From Burkholderia anthina (GTDB lineage: Bacteria; Pseudomonadota; Gammaproteobacteria; Burkholderiales; Burkholderiaceae): 64,000 nt of DNA. The position numbers and the translations under genes are program-made. The stretch is taken from assembly GCF_001547525.1 (NCBI RefSeq), contig NZ_CM003768.1, forward strand, positions 2,852,001 to 2,916,000, given 5' to 3'. The notes beneath the pieces were generated by a model. The model saw only the letters and a list, made by a program, of their open reading frames with translations, was not told the origin of the DNA and did not search any database. Below, one piece after another: positions 46,686 to 56,554 of the stretch; the first letter of the stretch is position 1; every line of letters begins with the position of its first letter.

Positions 46686-48446
46686 ATGGACGGGAATCCG
46701 TTTCTGAAAATACAGGGCCTGGGCCGGGCGCTGATGCTGCCGATCGCGGTATTGCCGGTCGCCGGCATCCTGCTGCGGCTCGGCCAGCCGGACGTGTTCA
46801 ACATCAAGATGATCGCCGACGCCGGCGGCGCGATCTTCGACAACCTGCCGCTGCTGTTCGCGATCGGCGTGGCGGTCGGCTTCGCGAAGGACAACAACGG
46901 CGTGGCGGCGCTCGCGGGCGCGATCGGCTACCTGATCGAAACCGCGATCATGAAGGACATCGATCCCAAGCTGAACATGGGCGTGCTGTCCGGGATCATC
47001 GCGGGTGTCGTCGCGGGGCTGCTGTACAACCGCTACAAGGACATCAAGCTGCCGGACTACCTCGCGTTCTTCGGCGGCAAGCGGTTCGTGCCGATCATCA
47101 CGGGGCTGGTGTGCGTGATATTGGGCATCGCGTTCGGGTACGTGTGGCAGCCGATCCAGCATGCGATCGACGCGGCCGGCCAGTGGCTGACGACGGCGGG
47201 CGCGATCGGTGCGTTCGTGTTCGGCTTCCTGAACCGGCTGCTGCTCGTCACCGGCCTGCACCACATCATCAACTCGCTTGCATGGTTCGTGTTCGGCAAC
47301 TTCACGCCGCCGGCCGGCGGCGAAATCGTGCACGGCGACCTGCACCGCTTCTTCGCGGGCGATCCGACCGCGGGCACCTTCATGGCCGGCTTCTTCCCGA
47401 TCATGATGTTCGGCCTGCCGGCCGCGTGTCTCGCGATGCTGCACGAAGCGCCGAAGGAGCGCCGCGCGATGGTCGGCGGCCTGCTGTTCTCGATGGCGCT
47501 GACGTCGTTCCTGACCGGCGTGACCGAGCCGATCGAATTCAGCTTCATGTTCCTCGCGCCGGTGCTGTACGTGATCCACGCGGTGCTCACCGGGCTGTCG
47601 CTCGCGATCTGCCAGATCCTCGGCGTGAAGCTCGGCTTCACGTTCTCGGCCGGCGCGATCGACTACGTGCTGAACTACGGGCTGTCGACGAAGGGCTGGA
47701 TCGCGATCCCGCTCGGCATCGCGTACGGCGTCGCGTACTACGGGCTGTTCCGCTTCTTCATCCGCAAGTTCAACATGGCCACGCCGGGCCGTGAGCCGGC
47801 CTCGGCCGATGCGGCCACGGAATCGTATGCATCGGGCGGCTTCGTCGCGCCGGCCGCGGGCGCGGCTGCAACGGCCGCCGCGCCGCGCGCGCAACGCTAC
47901 ATCGCCGCGCTCGGCGGGGCGGCCAACCTGTCGGTCGTCGACGCGTGCACGACGCGCCTGCGCCTGAGCGTCGTCGATCCGGAAAAGGTATCGGAGCCGG
48001 AACTGAAGTCGATCGGCGCACGCGGCGTGCTCAAGCGCGGCGGCAACAGCGTGCAGGTGATCATCGGGCCCGAGGCCGACATCATTGCCGACGAGATGCG
48101 CGCCGCGATCGGCAGCGGCGCGGCAGCGACGGCGCCGGCCGCCGCCGCGCAGCCCGTCACGGGCGCGGCCGCCGGCCCGCTCGATCCGGAGCCGACGCGC
48201 TGGCTCGCGGTATTCGGCGGCGCGACCAACGTCGTGTCGCTCGATGCGGTGGCCACCACGCGCCTGCGCGTGGTCGTGCGCGATCCGTCGGCGGTCGATC
48301 GCGAGCGTCTCGGCGCACTCGACGTCGCATGGGTGGCGCTCGACACGTTCCACATCGTCTGCGGCAACGCGGCCGCACGCTATGCCGAACAGCTCGGCGC
48401 GCGCCTGCCGCCGTCGGGCGGCGGGGCGGCGGCACAACCGGCGTGA
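46686..48446 (+). CDS. nagE: N-acetylglucosamine PTS permease EIICB with an extra EIIB-like domain
   Basis: NagE transports and phosphorylates N-acetylglucosamine. The 586-residue protein has an EIIC domain (1 to about 365; FVFGFLNRLLLVTGLHHIIN and FLTGVTEPIEFSFMFLAP). An EIIB domain follows at about 400-475, with the phosphorylated Cys-421 in VVDACTTRLRLSVVDP. After an Ala/Pro linker comes a second EIIB-like domain (504-575). There the cysteine motif reads SLDAVATTRLRVVVRDP, with no cysteine, so it cannot carry phosphate. Start ATG 46686 with GGAGG five bases upstream. It is the last gene of the nag operon, followed by a strong terminator. Confidence 0.93.
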   Translation: MDGNPFLKIQGLGRALMLPIAVLPVAGILLRLGQPDVFNIKMIADAGGAIFDNLPLLFAIGVAVGFAKDNNGVAALAGAIGYLIETAIMKDIDPKLNMGVLSGIIAGVVAGLLYNRYKDIKLPDYLAFFGGKRFVPIITGLVCVILGIAFGYVWQPIQHAIDAAGQWLTTAGAIGAFVFGFLNRLLLVTGLHHIINSLAWFVFGNFTPPAGGEIVHGDLHRFFAGDPTAGTFMAGFFPIMMFGLPAACLAMLHEAPKERRAMVGGLLFSMALTSFLTGVTEPIEFSFMFLAPVLYVIHAVLTGLSLAICQILGVKLGFTFSAGAIDYVLNYGLSTKGWIAIPLGIAYGVAYYGLFRFFIRKFNMATPGREPASADAATESYASGGFVAPAAGAAATAAAPRAQRYIAALGGAANLSVVDACTTRLRLSVVDPEKVSEPELKSIGARGVLKRGGNSVQVIIGPEADIIADEMRAAIGSGAAATAPAAAAQPVTGAAAGPLDPEPTRWLAVFGGATNVVSLDAVATTRLRVVVRDPSAVDRERLGALDVAWVALDTFHIVCGNAAARYAEQLGARLPPSGGGAAAQPA

Positions 48447-48497
48447 GGCGGTGAAGCCGGCCGGAGCCGCGTGGCGGGTCCGGCCGGGGATGAAACG

Positions 48498-48536
48498 AAA
48501 AACGGCTTGCGACGCGTACGTCGCAAGCCGTTTTTT
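48498..48536. terminator. Bidirectional terminator between nagE and the hexosaminidase gene
   Basis: A 13-base-pair stem (48501-48513 with 48520-48532) and six-base loop, flanked by a run of T on the right and of A on the left, ends the nag operon. It can also stop transcripts of the convergent gene whose stop codon is at 48623. Confidence 0.92.
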
Positions 48537-48622
48537 CTTTGGCGCGGGCAATGCTCGATGCGCGACAGGCGATGCGTGGGCGCGCTTCGCCTGTCGCGCC
48601 GACTGCCGGGCCGTTCAACCGT

Positions 48623-51094
48623 TCACGGATTCGTCAGCGTGAAGGTCGGTTTCCGGTAGCCGATGCCGGCCCGGTCGAGCTTCGGCAATTCGCGTTGCGT
48701 GAGCAGCGTCGCGAAGCCGGCCCAGTCGCGCTGCAGCGCGGCGATGTCGACGTGGTGCGTGTCGCCGCGCTTGAAGCGCACGCCGGCCGCATACGGCAGC
48801 TCCCAGTCGGCCCGGTGCCACGCGCGCTCGGCCAGCGCGAGCAGCCGCGGGTAGGTCATGTATTCGAGGAAGGTGTCGTTGCGCATCACCTCGCCCCACG
48901 CCTGGCCCTGCATGCCCTCGATGCGCGGCGCGGGGCCCGTGCCCGTCACCTCGAACGCGTTGCCGTCGCGGTCGCCCATCACTTCGGCGTTCTGCGGCAG
49001 GTTCTCCGGCGCGAGCGAGAACACCTTGTACTCGTCGGTCGCGTGCGAGCCCCAGTAGTAGCCGCGCTCGCGCGGATTGAGCGTGTACGGGAAGTCGAAG
49101 TACAGGTAGTCGGGCAGCGCGAGCACCGTCTGGTAGCCCTTGCCGCTCAGGTCGCGCGCGCTGTCCGACGCACCCCAGAAGATCGTGTCCCACAGCGACA
49201 CCATCACATGGCGCGTGCTGAAATCCCGCGGCCCGTTCGCATGCTTGATGCCGTCCTGCCACGCGGCCATCGTGCCGATCCCGTTCGCGTCGACCGCCGC
49301 GCTCACCTGTTTCGCGAAGCGCGTCGGCAGCTCGTCGATCGACTTGATCTCGCCGCGCTGGAGCAGCGCCGTGCACGCGGGCGACCGCGCCCACGGCTTG
49401 TCCTGCGCGGCCAGATCGATGCGCCCCTTGTTCGGGTCGGTGCCGTTCAGCGGCTGGAAGCCGCCGCCGAGGAAGATGTTCTTCGCTTCGTCGCCGCCGT
49501 AGTGCCAGGTCTGCAGCGGCGCCTGCGCGTCCGCGTGCATCGCCGCGATCTCGCGGATCACCTTCGACGCGAAGTTCAGCGCGCCCGGCACGCATGGGTT
49601 CAGGTCGCTGCGCCGGTCATAGAACTGCACCGTCGTCAGGTTCGTCGTGTCCTGCGGGTCGAGCAGCCGATACGCGTTCGCTTCCTGCTCGCGGCCGGCC
49701 GCATGCAGCCGTCGGTAGCGCGCCTCCATCGTCACGACGGCAGCCCGTGCGTGCGCGGGCATGTCGATCTCGGGGATGATCTGCACGAAACGCGCGGCCG
49801 CGTAGCGCACGAGCGCCACGTAGTCGTCGCGCGTCAGGTAGCCGCCGCCCGAGCGGTTGTCGGGGCCGGAGCCGAGCTGCGGCAGCAGGCAGCGCGTCTC
49901 GTCCGGGTCGTGACAGCGGCGCGAGCCGATTTCGGTCAGCTCCGGCAGGCCGGGAATCTCGATGCGCCAGCCCTCGTCGTCGGACAGATGCAGGTGTAGC
50001 CGGTTGAGCTTGTACGCGCTCATCTGGTCGATCAGGCGGCGCAGCGTCGCCGGCTGCTTGAAGTTGCGCGCGAGGTCGACGTGCATGCCGCGATGCGTGA
50101 AGCGCGGCGCATCCTCGACGAGCATCGCGGGAATCGGGCCGCCGCCGGCCGGTGCGAGCGAGTAGAGCGTCTGCACGCCGTAGTAGAGGCCCGCGCGATC
50201 GTAGCCTTCGATCAGCACGCCGCGCGGCCCGATCGCGAGCCGGTAGCCGCCCGGTGTGGCGAGGTCGGCCGGCAGCCGGCGCGGCGCGACGAAGCCGCGA
50301 ACCGGCACGCGTGCGCCGTCGAGCCCGAGCGTCGTCGCGCGCTCGCGCAGCACCGCGACCTGCGCGTCCGGCAGGTCCGGCAGCGCGAGTTCGACGCCGC
50401 GCAGCTCGAGCGTGCCGGGCAGCGGCAGTTCGCGCTTCACGCTCGGCAGCGCGCGGCCCGGATCGGGCCGTGCGGCCACGGCCGGCGCGTTGCCGGTCGA
50501 ATTGTTCTGCGCGTCGGCCGGCAGGGTTTCGACGTAGCGCAGTTCGTTGTCGGTATCGTTGTAGCGCAGCACGGCCGGCGGCGCGCCGTCGACGACGACA
50601 TACGGGCGCGGAATCACGTCGCTGTAACGCAGCAGCCAGTATTCGGCGACGAACGGCAACTCGATGCGCTCGCCGGGCGCGAGCCGCACCGAGCCCGGTT
50701 GCGGCGTCAGTTCGTACAGGTCGCCGGTGAGCCGCCGCAGCGCGAAGCCCGGGCGGTCGATCCGCAGCAGACGGCGGATGCTGTGCAGATAGAGTTTCCA
50801 GCCGCCGTCGGCGATCGCCTGGTGGCCGCGGTTCTGCAGGATCAGGCGGCCCGTCGCGCAGGCTGCGCCGTCGGCGCCGAGATCGGCGCAGGGTACGCCG
50901 GCGGCGGCCGCATGGTTGTTGTCGACGGCCACGCGCAACGCGAGCCCGTTCGACAGCACCGTCGCGAGGCTGGCTGCTTGCGCGGCGCCGGTGATCGCAC
51001 CGGCGGCGGCCGACGCCGGTACCGCGGCGATCGCGGTGGGGGGCAGCACCGCGAGCAGCAGACCGGCAATGAGGGATGGCAAGGTACGCTTCAA
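48623..51094 (-). CDS. Beta-N-acetylhexosaminidase (chitobiase, GH20), exported
   Basis: This 823-residue enzyme cleaves terminal N-acetylglucosamine from chitobiose and related oligomers, feeding the nag operon. A signal peptide (KRTLPSLIAGLLLAVLPPTA) leads to a carbohydrate-binding N-terminal domain, a GH20b domain (about 230-360) and the GH20 barrel. The catalytic Asp-Glu pair is in WHYGGDEAKNIF, and FTHRGMHVDLARNFKQPATL opens the barrel. The start is TTG 51094: AGGAG lies six bases upstream and the signal peptide begins at once; the open frame continues upstream to 51223 but reads as non-coding. It is convergent with nagE, and its promoter carries a nag-type operator. Confidence 0.93.
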   Translation of the reverse strand: MKRTLPSLIAGLLLAVLPPTAIAAVPASAAAGAITGAAQAASLATVLSNGLALRVAVDNNHAAAAGVPCADLGADGAACATGRLILQNRGHQAIADGGWKLYLHSIRRLLRIDRPGFALRRLTGDLYELTPQPGSVRLAPGERIELPFVAEYWLLRYSDVIPRPYVVVDGAPPAVLRYNDTDNELRYVETLPADAQNNSTGNAPAVAARPDPGRALPSVKRELPLPGTLELRGVELALPDLPDAQVAVLRERATTLGLDGARVPVRGFVAPRRLPADLATPGGYRLAIGPRGVLIEGYDRAGLYYGVQTLYSLAPAGGGPIPAMLVEDAPRFTHRGMHVDLARNFKQPATLRRLIDQMSAYKLNRLHLHLSDDEGWRIEIPGLPELTEIGSRRCHDPDETRCLLPQLGSGPDNRSGGGYLTRDDYVALVRYAAARFVQIIPEIDMPAHARAAVVTMEARYRRLHAAGREQEANAYRLLDPQDTTNLTTVQFYDRRSDLNPCVPGALNFASKVIREIAAMHADAQAPLQTWHYGGDEAKNIFLGGGFQPLNGTDPNKGRIDLAAQDKPWARSPACTALLQRGEIKSIDELPTRFAKQVSAAVDANGIGTMAAWQDGIKHANGPRDFSTRHVMVSLWDTIFWGASDSARDLSGKGYQTVLALPDYLYFDFPYTLNPRERGYYWGSHATDEYKVFSLAPENLPQNAEVMGDRDGNAFEVTGTGPAPRIEGMQGQAWGEVMRNDTFLEYMTYPRLLALAERAWHRADWELPYAAGVRFKRGDTHHVDIAALQRDWAGFATLLTQRELPKLDRAGIGYRKPTFTLTNP

Positions 51095-51493
51095 TTCGAA
51101 CTCCTGAGAAAAAGAGGGCGTGGCGGCATCGTGACGCGACGTCGCTGCGATCGGGTCTTTCAGTGGAGCTGCGGGAGATACCTGCACGCGGGGCGATGCG
51201 GCTGCACCGCGCGCATTCGGCACGCGCGAGCGTGCGTTACGGAACGGGAGGCGGGCATGCGTGCCGATCGGATCGGCGCGGCCGCGTGCGCGGATTCATC
51301 GGCGGCGCGCGGCAACCGCCGCGGCGGCGACGCGGCCGCGGCCGACGGCATGCGTGCGGCCGCACGCGATCGCGACGACGGCGCGCGCCGCGGCACGCGG
51401 ACGTCGACACGGCGCGCACGCGCACGCTACACACGGGATTCGCATGTCTCCCCCACCCAGAAGGAATCGGCCTGTCAGCGGCCGTGTCCAACG

Positions 51494-51533
51494 ATCTTAT
51501 GAAACCTTTTATTGGTATTCAAGTGGTATCAAT
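51494..51533 (-). promoter_or_regulatory. Hexosaminidase promoter with nag-type operator
   Basis: On the minus strand, -35 TTGAAT (51522-51517) and -10 TAAGAT (51499-51494) are 17 bases apart. Overlapping the -35 is the direct repeat TGGTAT-N5-TGGTAT (51513-51529 on the plus strand), the same element and 11-bp period found in the nagR promoter. The rest of the 400-base leader down to the TTG at 51094 is GC-rich and without an ORF I can support. GntR-mediated co-regulation with the nag operon is inferred. Confidence 0.72.
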
Positions 51534-51586
51534 CTGGCGCTAAATTGGCATCGATGCACGATGCCTGCCCGCGCGCGGCCAGGACG

Positions 51587-51613
51587 AAAAAAAACCTCGC
51601 GTGAAGCGAGGTT
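51587..51613 (-). terminator. Terminator of the cyd operon
   Basis: AACCTCGC (51593-51600) pairs with GCGAGGTT (51606-51613) around a five-base loop; on the minus strand the stem runs into a T tract (51594-51587). It lies about 65 bases past the cydX stop. Confidence 0.88.
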
Positions 51614-51678
51614 CTTTCCCTTCCGGACGGTGGCGGCGCGCGATCGGCGCGCGCGTCGCGCGTCAGTGCGCCGGTGCA

Positions 51679-51801
51679 TCAGTCGCGGCGTGCCCGCACG
51701 GGCGCTTCCTGCGTCTTCTGCCGCGCTTCGAGCCACATCGCGTTGACGATGCCGAACGACAGCGCGACGCCGATACCGAGAATCCAGCTGAAATACCACA
51801 T
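51679..51801 (-). CDS. cydX: Cytochrome bd small subunit CydX
   Basis: CydX is the small third subunit that stabilises the haem centres of cytochrome bd oxidase. The 40-residue product begins MWYFSWILGIGVALSFGIVN, the highly characteristic CydX N-terminal helix, and continues AMWLEARQ with the conserved tail. AAGGAG stands seven bases before the ATG. It follows cydB by 69 bases, the usual operon position. The gene is shorter than typical ORF-length cut-offs and easily missed. Confidence 0.93.
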   Translation of the reverse strand: MWYFSWILGIGVALSFGIVNAMWLEARQKTQEAPVRARRD

Positions 51802-51870
51802 GATCCGACTCCTTGCGAAACGGTGGAACGGTGGGCGAGGCGCCCGCGCGCCCCGACCCGGTTCAATGCA

Positions 51871-53007
51871 TCAATACATCGAGTGCTTGTTCTCTTCGAG
51901 CGTCTGGTGCGTGACCTTCCCGCGCATCACGCGATACACCCAGCTCGTGTAGATCAGCACGATCGGCAGGAACACGATCACCGCGAACAGCATCACCTGC
52001 AGCGTCATGTGGCTCGACGTCGAATCCCACACGGTCAGGCTGCTGCGCGGGTCGAGCGACGACGGCATGATGAACGGGAACATCGAGAAGCCCGCGGTCA
52101 GGATCACGCCGGCGATCATCAGGCCCGTGCAGAAGAACGCCGTCTTTTCCTGCTTCGAGCCGGCGAGCAGCAGCGCGAGCACGCCGCCCGCGATCCCGAC
52201 GACCGGCGCCGCGATCATCCACGGATAGTCGCCGTAGTTCGCGAGCCACAGGCCCGAACCGGCGGCGACATCCTTGAGCAGCGGGTTCGCGACGGTGTCG
52301 GTCGGCGCGGCGTGGGTGATGTGGAAGCCGCCGATGTAGGAGGCCACCAGCACGCCGGCCAGCACGAACAGCACGACCGCGAGGAACGACGCCACGCGCA
52401 GCGCGATCGACGCACGGCGCGCGATCGCGCCGTCGGTCTTCATCTTGATGAACGCCGCGCCGTGCGCGACGAGCATCGTGAGGCTGACGAGCCCGCACAG
52501 CAGCGCGAACGGGTTCAACAGCGCCCAGAAGCCGCCGTAGTAGGTCACGCGCAGGTCGCTGTCGAACTTGAACGGCACGCCCTGCAGCAGGTTGCCGAAC
52601 GCGACGCCGAACACGAGCGCCGGCACGAAGCCGCCGGCGAACAGGCCCCAGTCCCAGCCCGCGCGCCAGCGCGGGTCCGGCCGCTTGCTGCGGTAGTCGA
52701 AGCCCACCGGCCGGAAGAACAGCGCGAACAGCACGAGCAGCATCGCGAAGTAGAAGCCGGAGAACGACGCCGCGTAGACGAGCGGCCAGGCCGCGAACAT
52801 CGCGCCGCCGGCCGTGATCAGCCACACCTGGTTGCCTTCCCACGTCGCGCCGACCGTGTTGACGATGATGCGGCGCTCCTCGTCGGTCTTGCCGAGGAAC
52901 GGCAGCAGCGCGGTCGCGCCCATGTCGAAGCCGTCGGTGACGGCGAAGCCGATCAGCAGCACGCCGACGAGCACCCACCAGATCAGCTTGAGCGTTGCAT
53001 AGTCCAT
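51871..53007 (-). CDS. cydB: Cytochrome bd ubiquinol oxidase subunit II
   Basis: Subunit II forms the heterodimer with CydA in this high-affinity, non-proton-pumping quinol oxidase. The 378-residue protein starts [20 protein letters not shown] and continues [20 protein letters not shown], the family hallmark. [20 protein letters not shown] and [20 protein letters not shown] are further signatures. Eight or nine membrane helices are evident. It is 31 bases downstream of cydA. Confidence 0.97.
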   Translation of the reverse strand: MDYATLKLIWWVLVGVLLIGFAVTDGFDMGATALLPFLGKTDEERRIIVNTVGATWEGNQVWLITAGGAMFAAWPLVYAASFSGFYFAMLLVLFALFFRPVGFDYRSKRPDPRWRAGWDWGLFAGGFVPALVFGVAFGNLLQGVPFKFDSDLRVTYYGGFWALLNPFALLCGLVSLTMLVAHGAAFIKMKTDGAIARRASIALRVASFLAVVLFVLAGVLVASYIGGFHITHAAPTDTVANPLLKDVAAGSGLWLANYGDYPWMIAAPVVGIAGGVLALLLAGSKQEKTAFFCTGLMIAGVILTAGFSMFPFIMPSSLDPRSSLTVWDSTSSHMTLQVMLFAVIVFLPIVLIYTSWVYRVMRGKVTHQTLEENKHSMY

Positions 53008-53038
53008 AGCGATTCCTTGTTCGGTTGCGAGGGCGTGT

Positions 53039-54619
53039 TCAAACCGCGGCCCGCTCGCCGGCAGCGGCGAGTTCGTGGTGATAGCGGCCGGTATGCAGCG
53101 ACGACGGGCCGAGGCGCGCGTACTTGAACATCAGCTTGATCTCGATGACGAACAGCGCGGTGTAGAACAGGATGAAGCCGGCGAGACTCAGGTACAGGTC
53201 GCTCGGCTGCAGGCTCGACGCGGACAGGTGCGTCGGCAGCACGCCGGCGATCGTCCACGGCTGGCGGCCGAGCTCGGCGACGATCCAGCCGAATTCGATC
53301 GCGATCCACGGCAGCGGGATCGCCCACACCGCGTAGCGCAGGAACCAGCGGCGGTTGTCCTGCAGCAGTTGCCGGCGCGCGCAGAACCAGAACGCGGCAA
53401 CGAACGTCGCGACGAACAGGAAGCCGAGGAACACCATGATCCGGAACGAGAAGAACACCGGCGCGACGGGCGGGATCGTCTTCTTCGCGGCGGCCTTGAT
53501 CTGCTCGGGCGTCGCGTCGGTCACGTTCGGCGTGAACTGCTTGAGCATCAGCCCGTAGCCGAGATACTGCTTGTGCTGGTCGAACAGCGCGCGCGTCGCG
53601 TCGCTCGTGTCGCCCTGCTTGATCTTCTGCAGCGCACCGTACGCGATCATCCCGCTCTGGATGTGCTCCTCGCTGTGCTTCGCGAGGTCGCGCAGGCCGA
53701 TCACCGGTTCGTCGATCGAGCGCGTCGCGATCAGGCCGAGCGCGTACGGGATCTTGATCGCGTAGTCGGTGCGCTGTTCCTCCTGGTTCGGGATGCCGAT
53801 CAGCGTGAACGACGCGGGCGCCGGTTGCGTTTCCCATTCGGATTCGATCGCGGCGAGCTTCATCTTCTGCACTTCGCCGGTCGTGTAGCCCGATTCGTCG
53901 CCGAGCACGATCACGCACAGCGTGGCCGCGAGGCCGAAGCCGGCCGCGACCGCGAACGAGCGCAGCGCGAAGTCGACGTCGCGCTTCTTCAGCAGGTACC
54001 ACGACGACACGCCGAGCACGAACATCGCCGCCGACACGTAGCCGGCCGACACGGTGTGCACGAACTTCACCTGCGCGACCGGGTTGAACAGCACGTCGAA
54101 CAGGCTCGTCATCTCCATGCGCATCGTCTGGTAGTTGAATTCGGCGCCGACCGGGTTGTTCATCCAGCCGTTCGCGACGAGGATCCACAACGCGGACAGG
54201 TTCGAGCCCAGCGCGACGAGGAACGTGACGATCAGGTGCTTGACCTTCGACAGGCGGTTCCAGCCGAAGAAGAACAGGCCGACGAACGTCGATTCGAGGA
54301 AGAACGCCATCAGGCCTTCGACCGCGAGCGGCACGCCGAAGATGTCGCCGACGTAGTGCGAGTAGTACGACCAGTTCGTGCCGAACTGGAATTCGAGCGT
54401 GATGCCGGTCGTCACGCCCATCGCGAAGTTGATCCCGAACAGCTTGCCCCAGAACTGCGTCATGTCCTTGTAGACCTGTTTGCCGGTCATCACGTAGACG
54501 GCTTCCATGATGACGAGCAGCCAGGACAGGCCGAGCGTCAGGGGCACGAACAGGAAGTGGTAGAGCGCCGTAATGCCGAACTGCAGACGCGACAGATCGA
54601 CGACTTCGCTACTTATCAT
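53039..54619 (-). CDS. cydA: Cytochrome bd ubiquinol oxidase subunit I
   Basis: CydA carries haems b558, b595 and d and the quinol site. The 526-residue sequence begins [20 protein letters not shown] with the haem-ligand His soon after ([13 protein letters not shown]). It includes the quinol-loop region with [18 protein letters not shown] and the conserved [12 protein letters not shown]. The length suits the long Q-loop (E. coli) type. Its start overlaps the end of the upstream small gene by 11 bases. Together with cydB and cydX it encodes a complete bd oxidase, complementary to the aa3 oxidase at 21-26 kb. Confidence 0.97.
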   Translation of the reverse strand: MISSEVVDLSRLQFGITALYHFLFVPLTLGLSWLLVIMEAVYVMTGKQVYKDMTQFWGKLFGINFAMGVTTGITLEFQFGTNWSYYSHYVGDIFGVPLAVEGLMAFFLESTFVGLFFFGWNRLSKVKHLIVTFLVALGSNLSALWILVANGWMNNPVGAEFNYQTMRMEMTSLFDVLFNPVAQVKFVHTVSAGYVSAAMFVLGVSSWYLLKKRDVDFALRSFAVAAGFGLAATLCVIVLGDESGYTTGEVQKMKLAAIESEWETQPAPASFTLIGIPNQEEQRTDYAIKIPYALGLIATRSIDEPVIGLRDLAKHSEEHIQSGMIAYGALQKIKQGDTSDATRALFDQHKQYLGYGLMLKQFTPNVTDATPEQIKAAAKKTIPPVAPVFFSFRIMVFLGFLFVATFVAAFWFCARRQLLQDNRRWFLRYAVWAIPLPWIAIEFGWIVAELGRQPWTIAGVLPTHLSASSLQPSDLYLSLAGFILFYTALFVIEIKLMFKYARLGPSSLHTGRYHHELAAAGERAAV

Positions 54620-54884
54620 GGTGGTCTCCCTCGGTGGGTGCAGGCGCCGGCACCGAGAGCAGCTTCTCGGCCACGGCGGCAGGCGGCAGCGACATGTGCT
54701 CGGCCTGCGGATGATTGAAGAATGCGTATTTGAGCGACATCAGGAGGATCAGCTTGACGATCAGCACCAGGGTGATGTCGCGGGCGAGGGTCGGTCCGCG
54801 TGCCCATGCGGCGATGCGCGCGCGCCAGCCGATCGGGCCGGCCGGCCGCGAGGGCGGCGCAGGCTCTTTATTGATCGAGATCAA
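54609..54884 (-). CDS. cydP: CydP-like small single-span protein
   Basis: This small protein (up to 91 residues) has one membrane helix ([18 protein letters not shown]) followed by [20 protein letters not shown], a pattern seen in proteins annotated as CydP, a putative small subunit upstream of cydAB in beta- and gammaproteobacteria. The only usable start before the helix is TTG at 54884, which coincides with an FNR-type box; no ATG or GTG precedes the helix, so the true start is uncertain. It overlaps cydA by 11 bases, implying coupled translation. Confidence 0.75.
   Translation of the reverse strand: MISINKEPAPPSRPAGPIGWRARIAAWARGPTLARDITLVLIVKLILLMSLKYAFFNHPQAEHMSLPPAAVAEKLLSVPAPAPTEGDHHDK
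54871..54884. promoter_or_regulatory. FNR/ANR-type box at the start of the cyd operon
   Basis: TTGAT-CGAG-ATCAA is a perfect match to the FNR/ANR consensus TTGAT-N4-ATCAA. It begins at the TTG start codon of cydP. A possible -10 (GATAAT, 54893-54888 on the minus strand) would put transcription start inside the box, where a bound FNR-type protein would repress. Oxygen-dependent control of cyd by such regulators is established in E. coli and Pseudomonas; the direction here is inferred. Confidence 0.75.
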
Positions 54885-55056
54885 GGCGATTATCCTGAAT
54901 CGATTTAGGTCGGATTGGGGGCGACTTTACGTCGGATTGGTGACGGCCGTGAAGCTGTTTTAATCCTTTTGCGCCTGACGTGCCAATTTTAAAAGGACTG
55001 CTTTCCGATGCCGAGTGCTGCGCTGCGGCAGACCGTCGCGAAACAGGGGTTAAAAA

Positions 55057-55070
55057 TTGAGGTGGATCAA
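55057..55070. promoter_or_regulatory. Second, imperfect FNR-type box upstream of cydP
   Basis: TTGAG-GTGG-ATCAA differs from the FNR consensus at one position and lies 186 bases upstream of the perfect box. The 375-base gap between cydP and rpoH also contains a hairpin with a GAAA tetraloop (ACGCGCT-GAAA-AGCGCGT, 55161-55178) and the rpoH terminator. I see no gene here. Confidence 0.45.
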
Positions 55071-55200
55071 GGTTATGCGGATGAGCGCTGCAAATAGCGC
55101 AATGCCGGAGGAATCAGTTCAATTAACGGGTGGAAGACGGGGTGGAAAACGGGGTGTGAAACGCGCTGAAAAGCGCGTCAAAAGCAGCGGAAAACGGACG

Positions 55201-55231
55201 AAAAAAAACCGCTGCCGGTCGGGCAGCGGTT
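55201..55231 (-). terminator. Intrinsic terminator of rpoH
   Basis: On the minus strand a ten-base-pair stem (55207-55216 with 55222-55231) is followed by a run of eight T residues ending at 55201. It lies about 30 bases past the rpoH stop codon. Confidence 0.92.
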
Positions 55232-55259
55232 TCGATGCAGTGCTCTGAATCGCCGGGAT

Positions 55260-56195
<936 letters not shown>

Positions 56196-56256
56196 TAAAA
56201 ACTCCTTTGGAATCAGGGGCAAACCCCCGGTCTCGGTTGAGATTCCGGAGGCCATC

Positions 56257-56283
56257 TTAGCACTCCCGCAAGATGAGTGCTAA
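56257..56283. promoter_or_regulatory. CIRCE element (HrcA operator) upstream of rpoH
   Basis: TTAGCACTC-N9-GAGTGCTAA is a perfect CIRCE, the operator of the heat-shock repressor HrcA. It is 62 bases before the rpoH GTG start, in the 359-base gap shared with the divergent pagL-like gene. HrcA would therefore hold rpoH down until heat inactivates it, placing sigma32 under a second heat-shock regulator. The remainder of the gap, 56284-56554, shows no gene. Confidence 0.95.
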
Positions 56284-56554
56284 TTCCTTAGAGGCCACGG
56301 GGGCATCCAAGTTCCCTATTTTCTATCGAATCAGTCGAGCCGATAGTCTATTCTGCGACAAGGCCTCCGCCGCGAAGTTCCGTAAGCCGTTGTTTCTGAT
56401 GGGAATCGGGAGACGATTTCGATTTTTGTCGTTTTGGAAGCAAACAATTTCGCTTCGTGATGCCGATCCGAAAAGTCCTTTACCATACCATTCAGTTCGC
56501 TCGGGCCGGGCCGTCGCGGCAGGCTCCATTCAACCCACAAAGTTGGAGTGTCAG

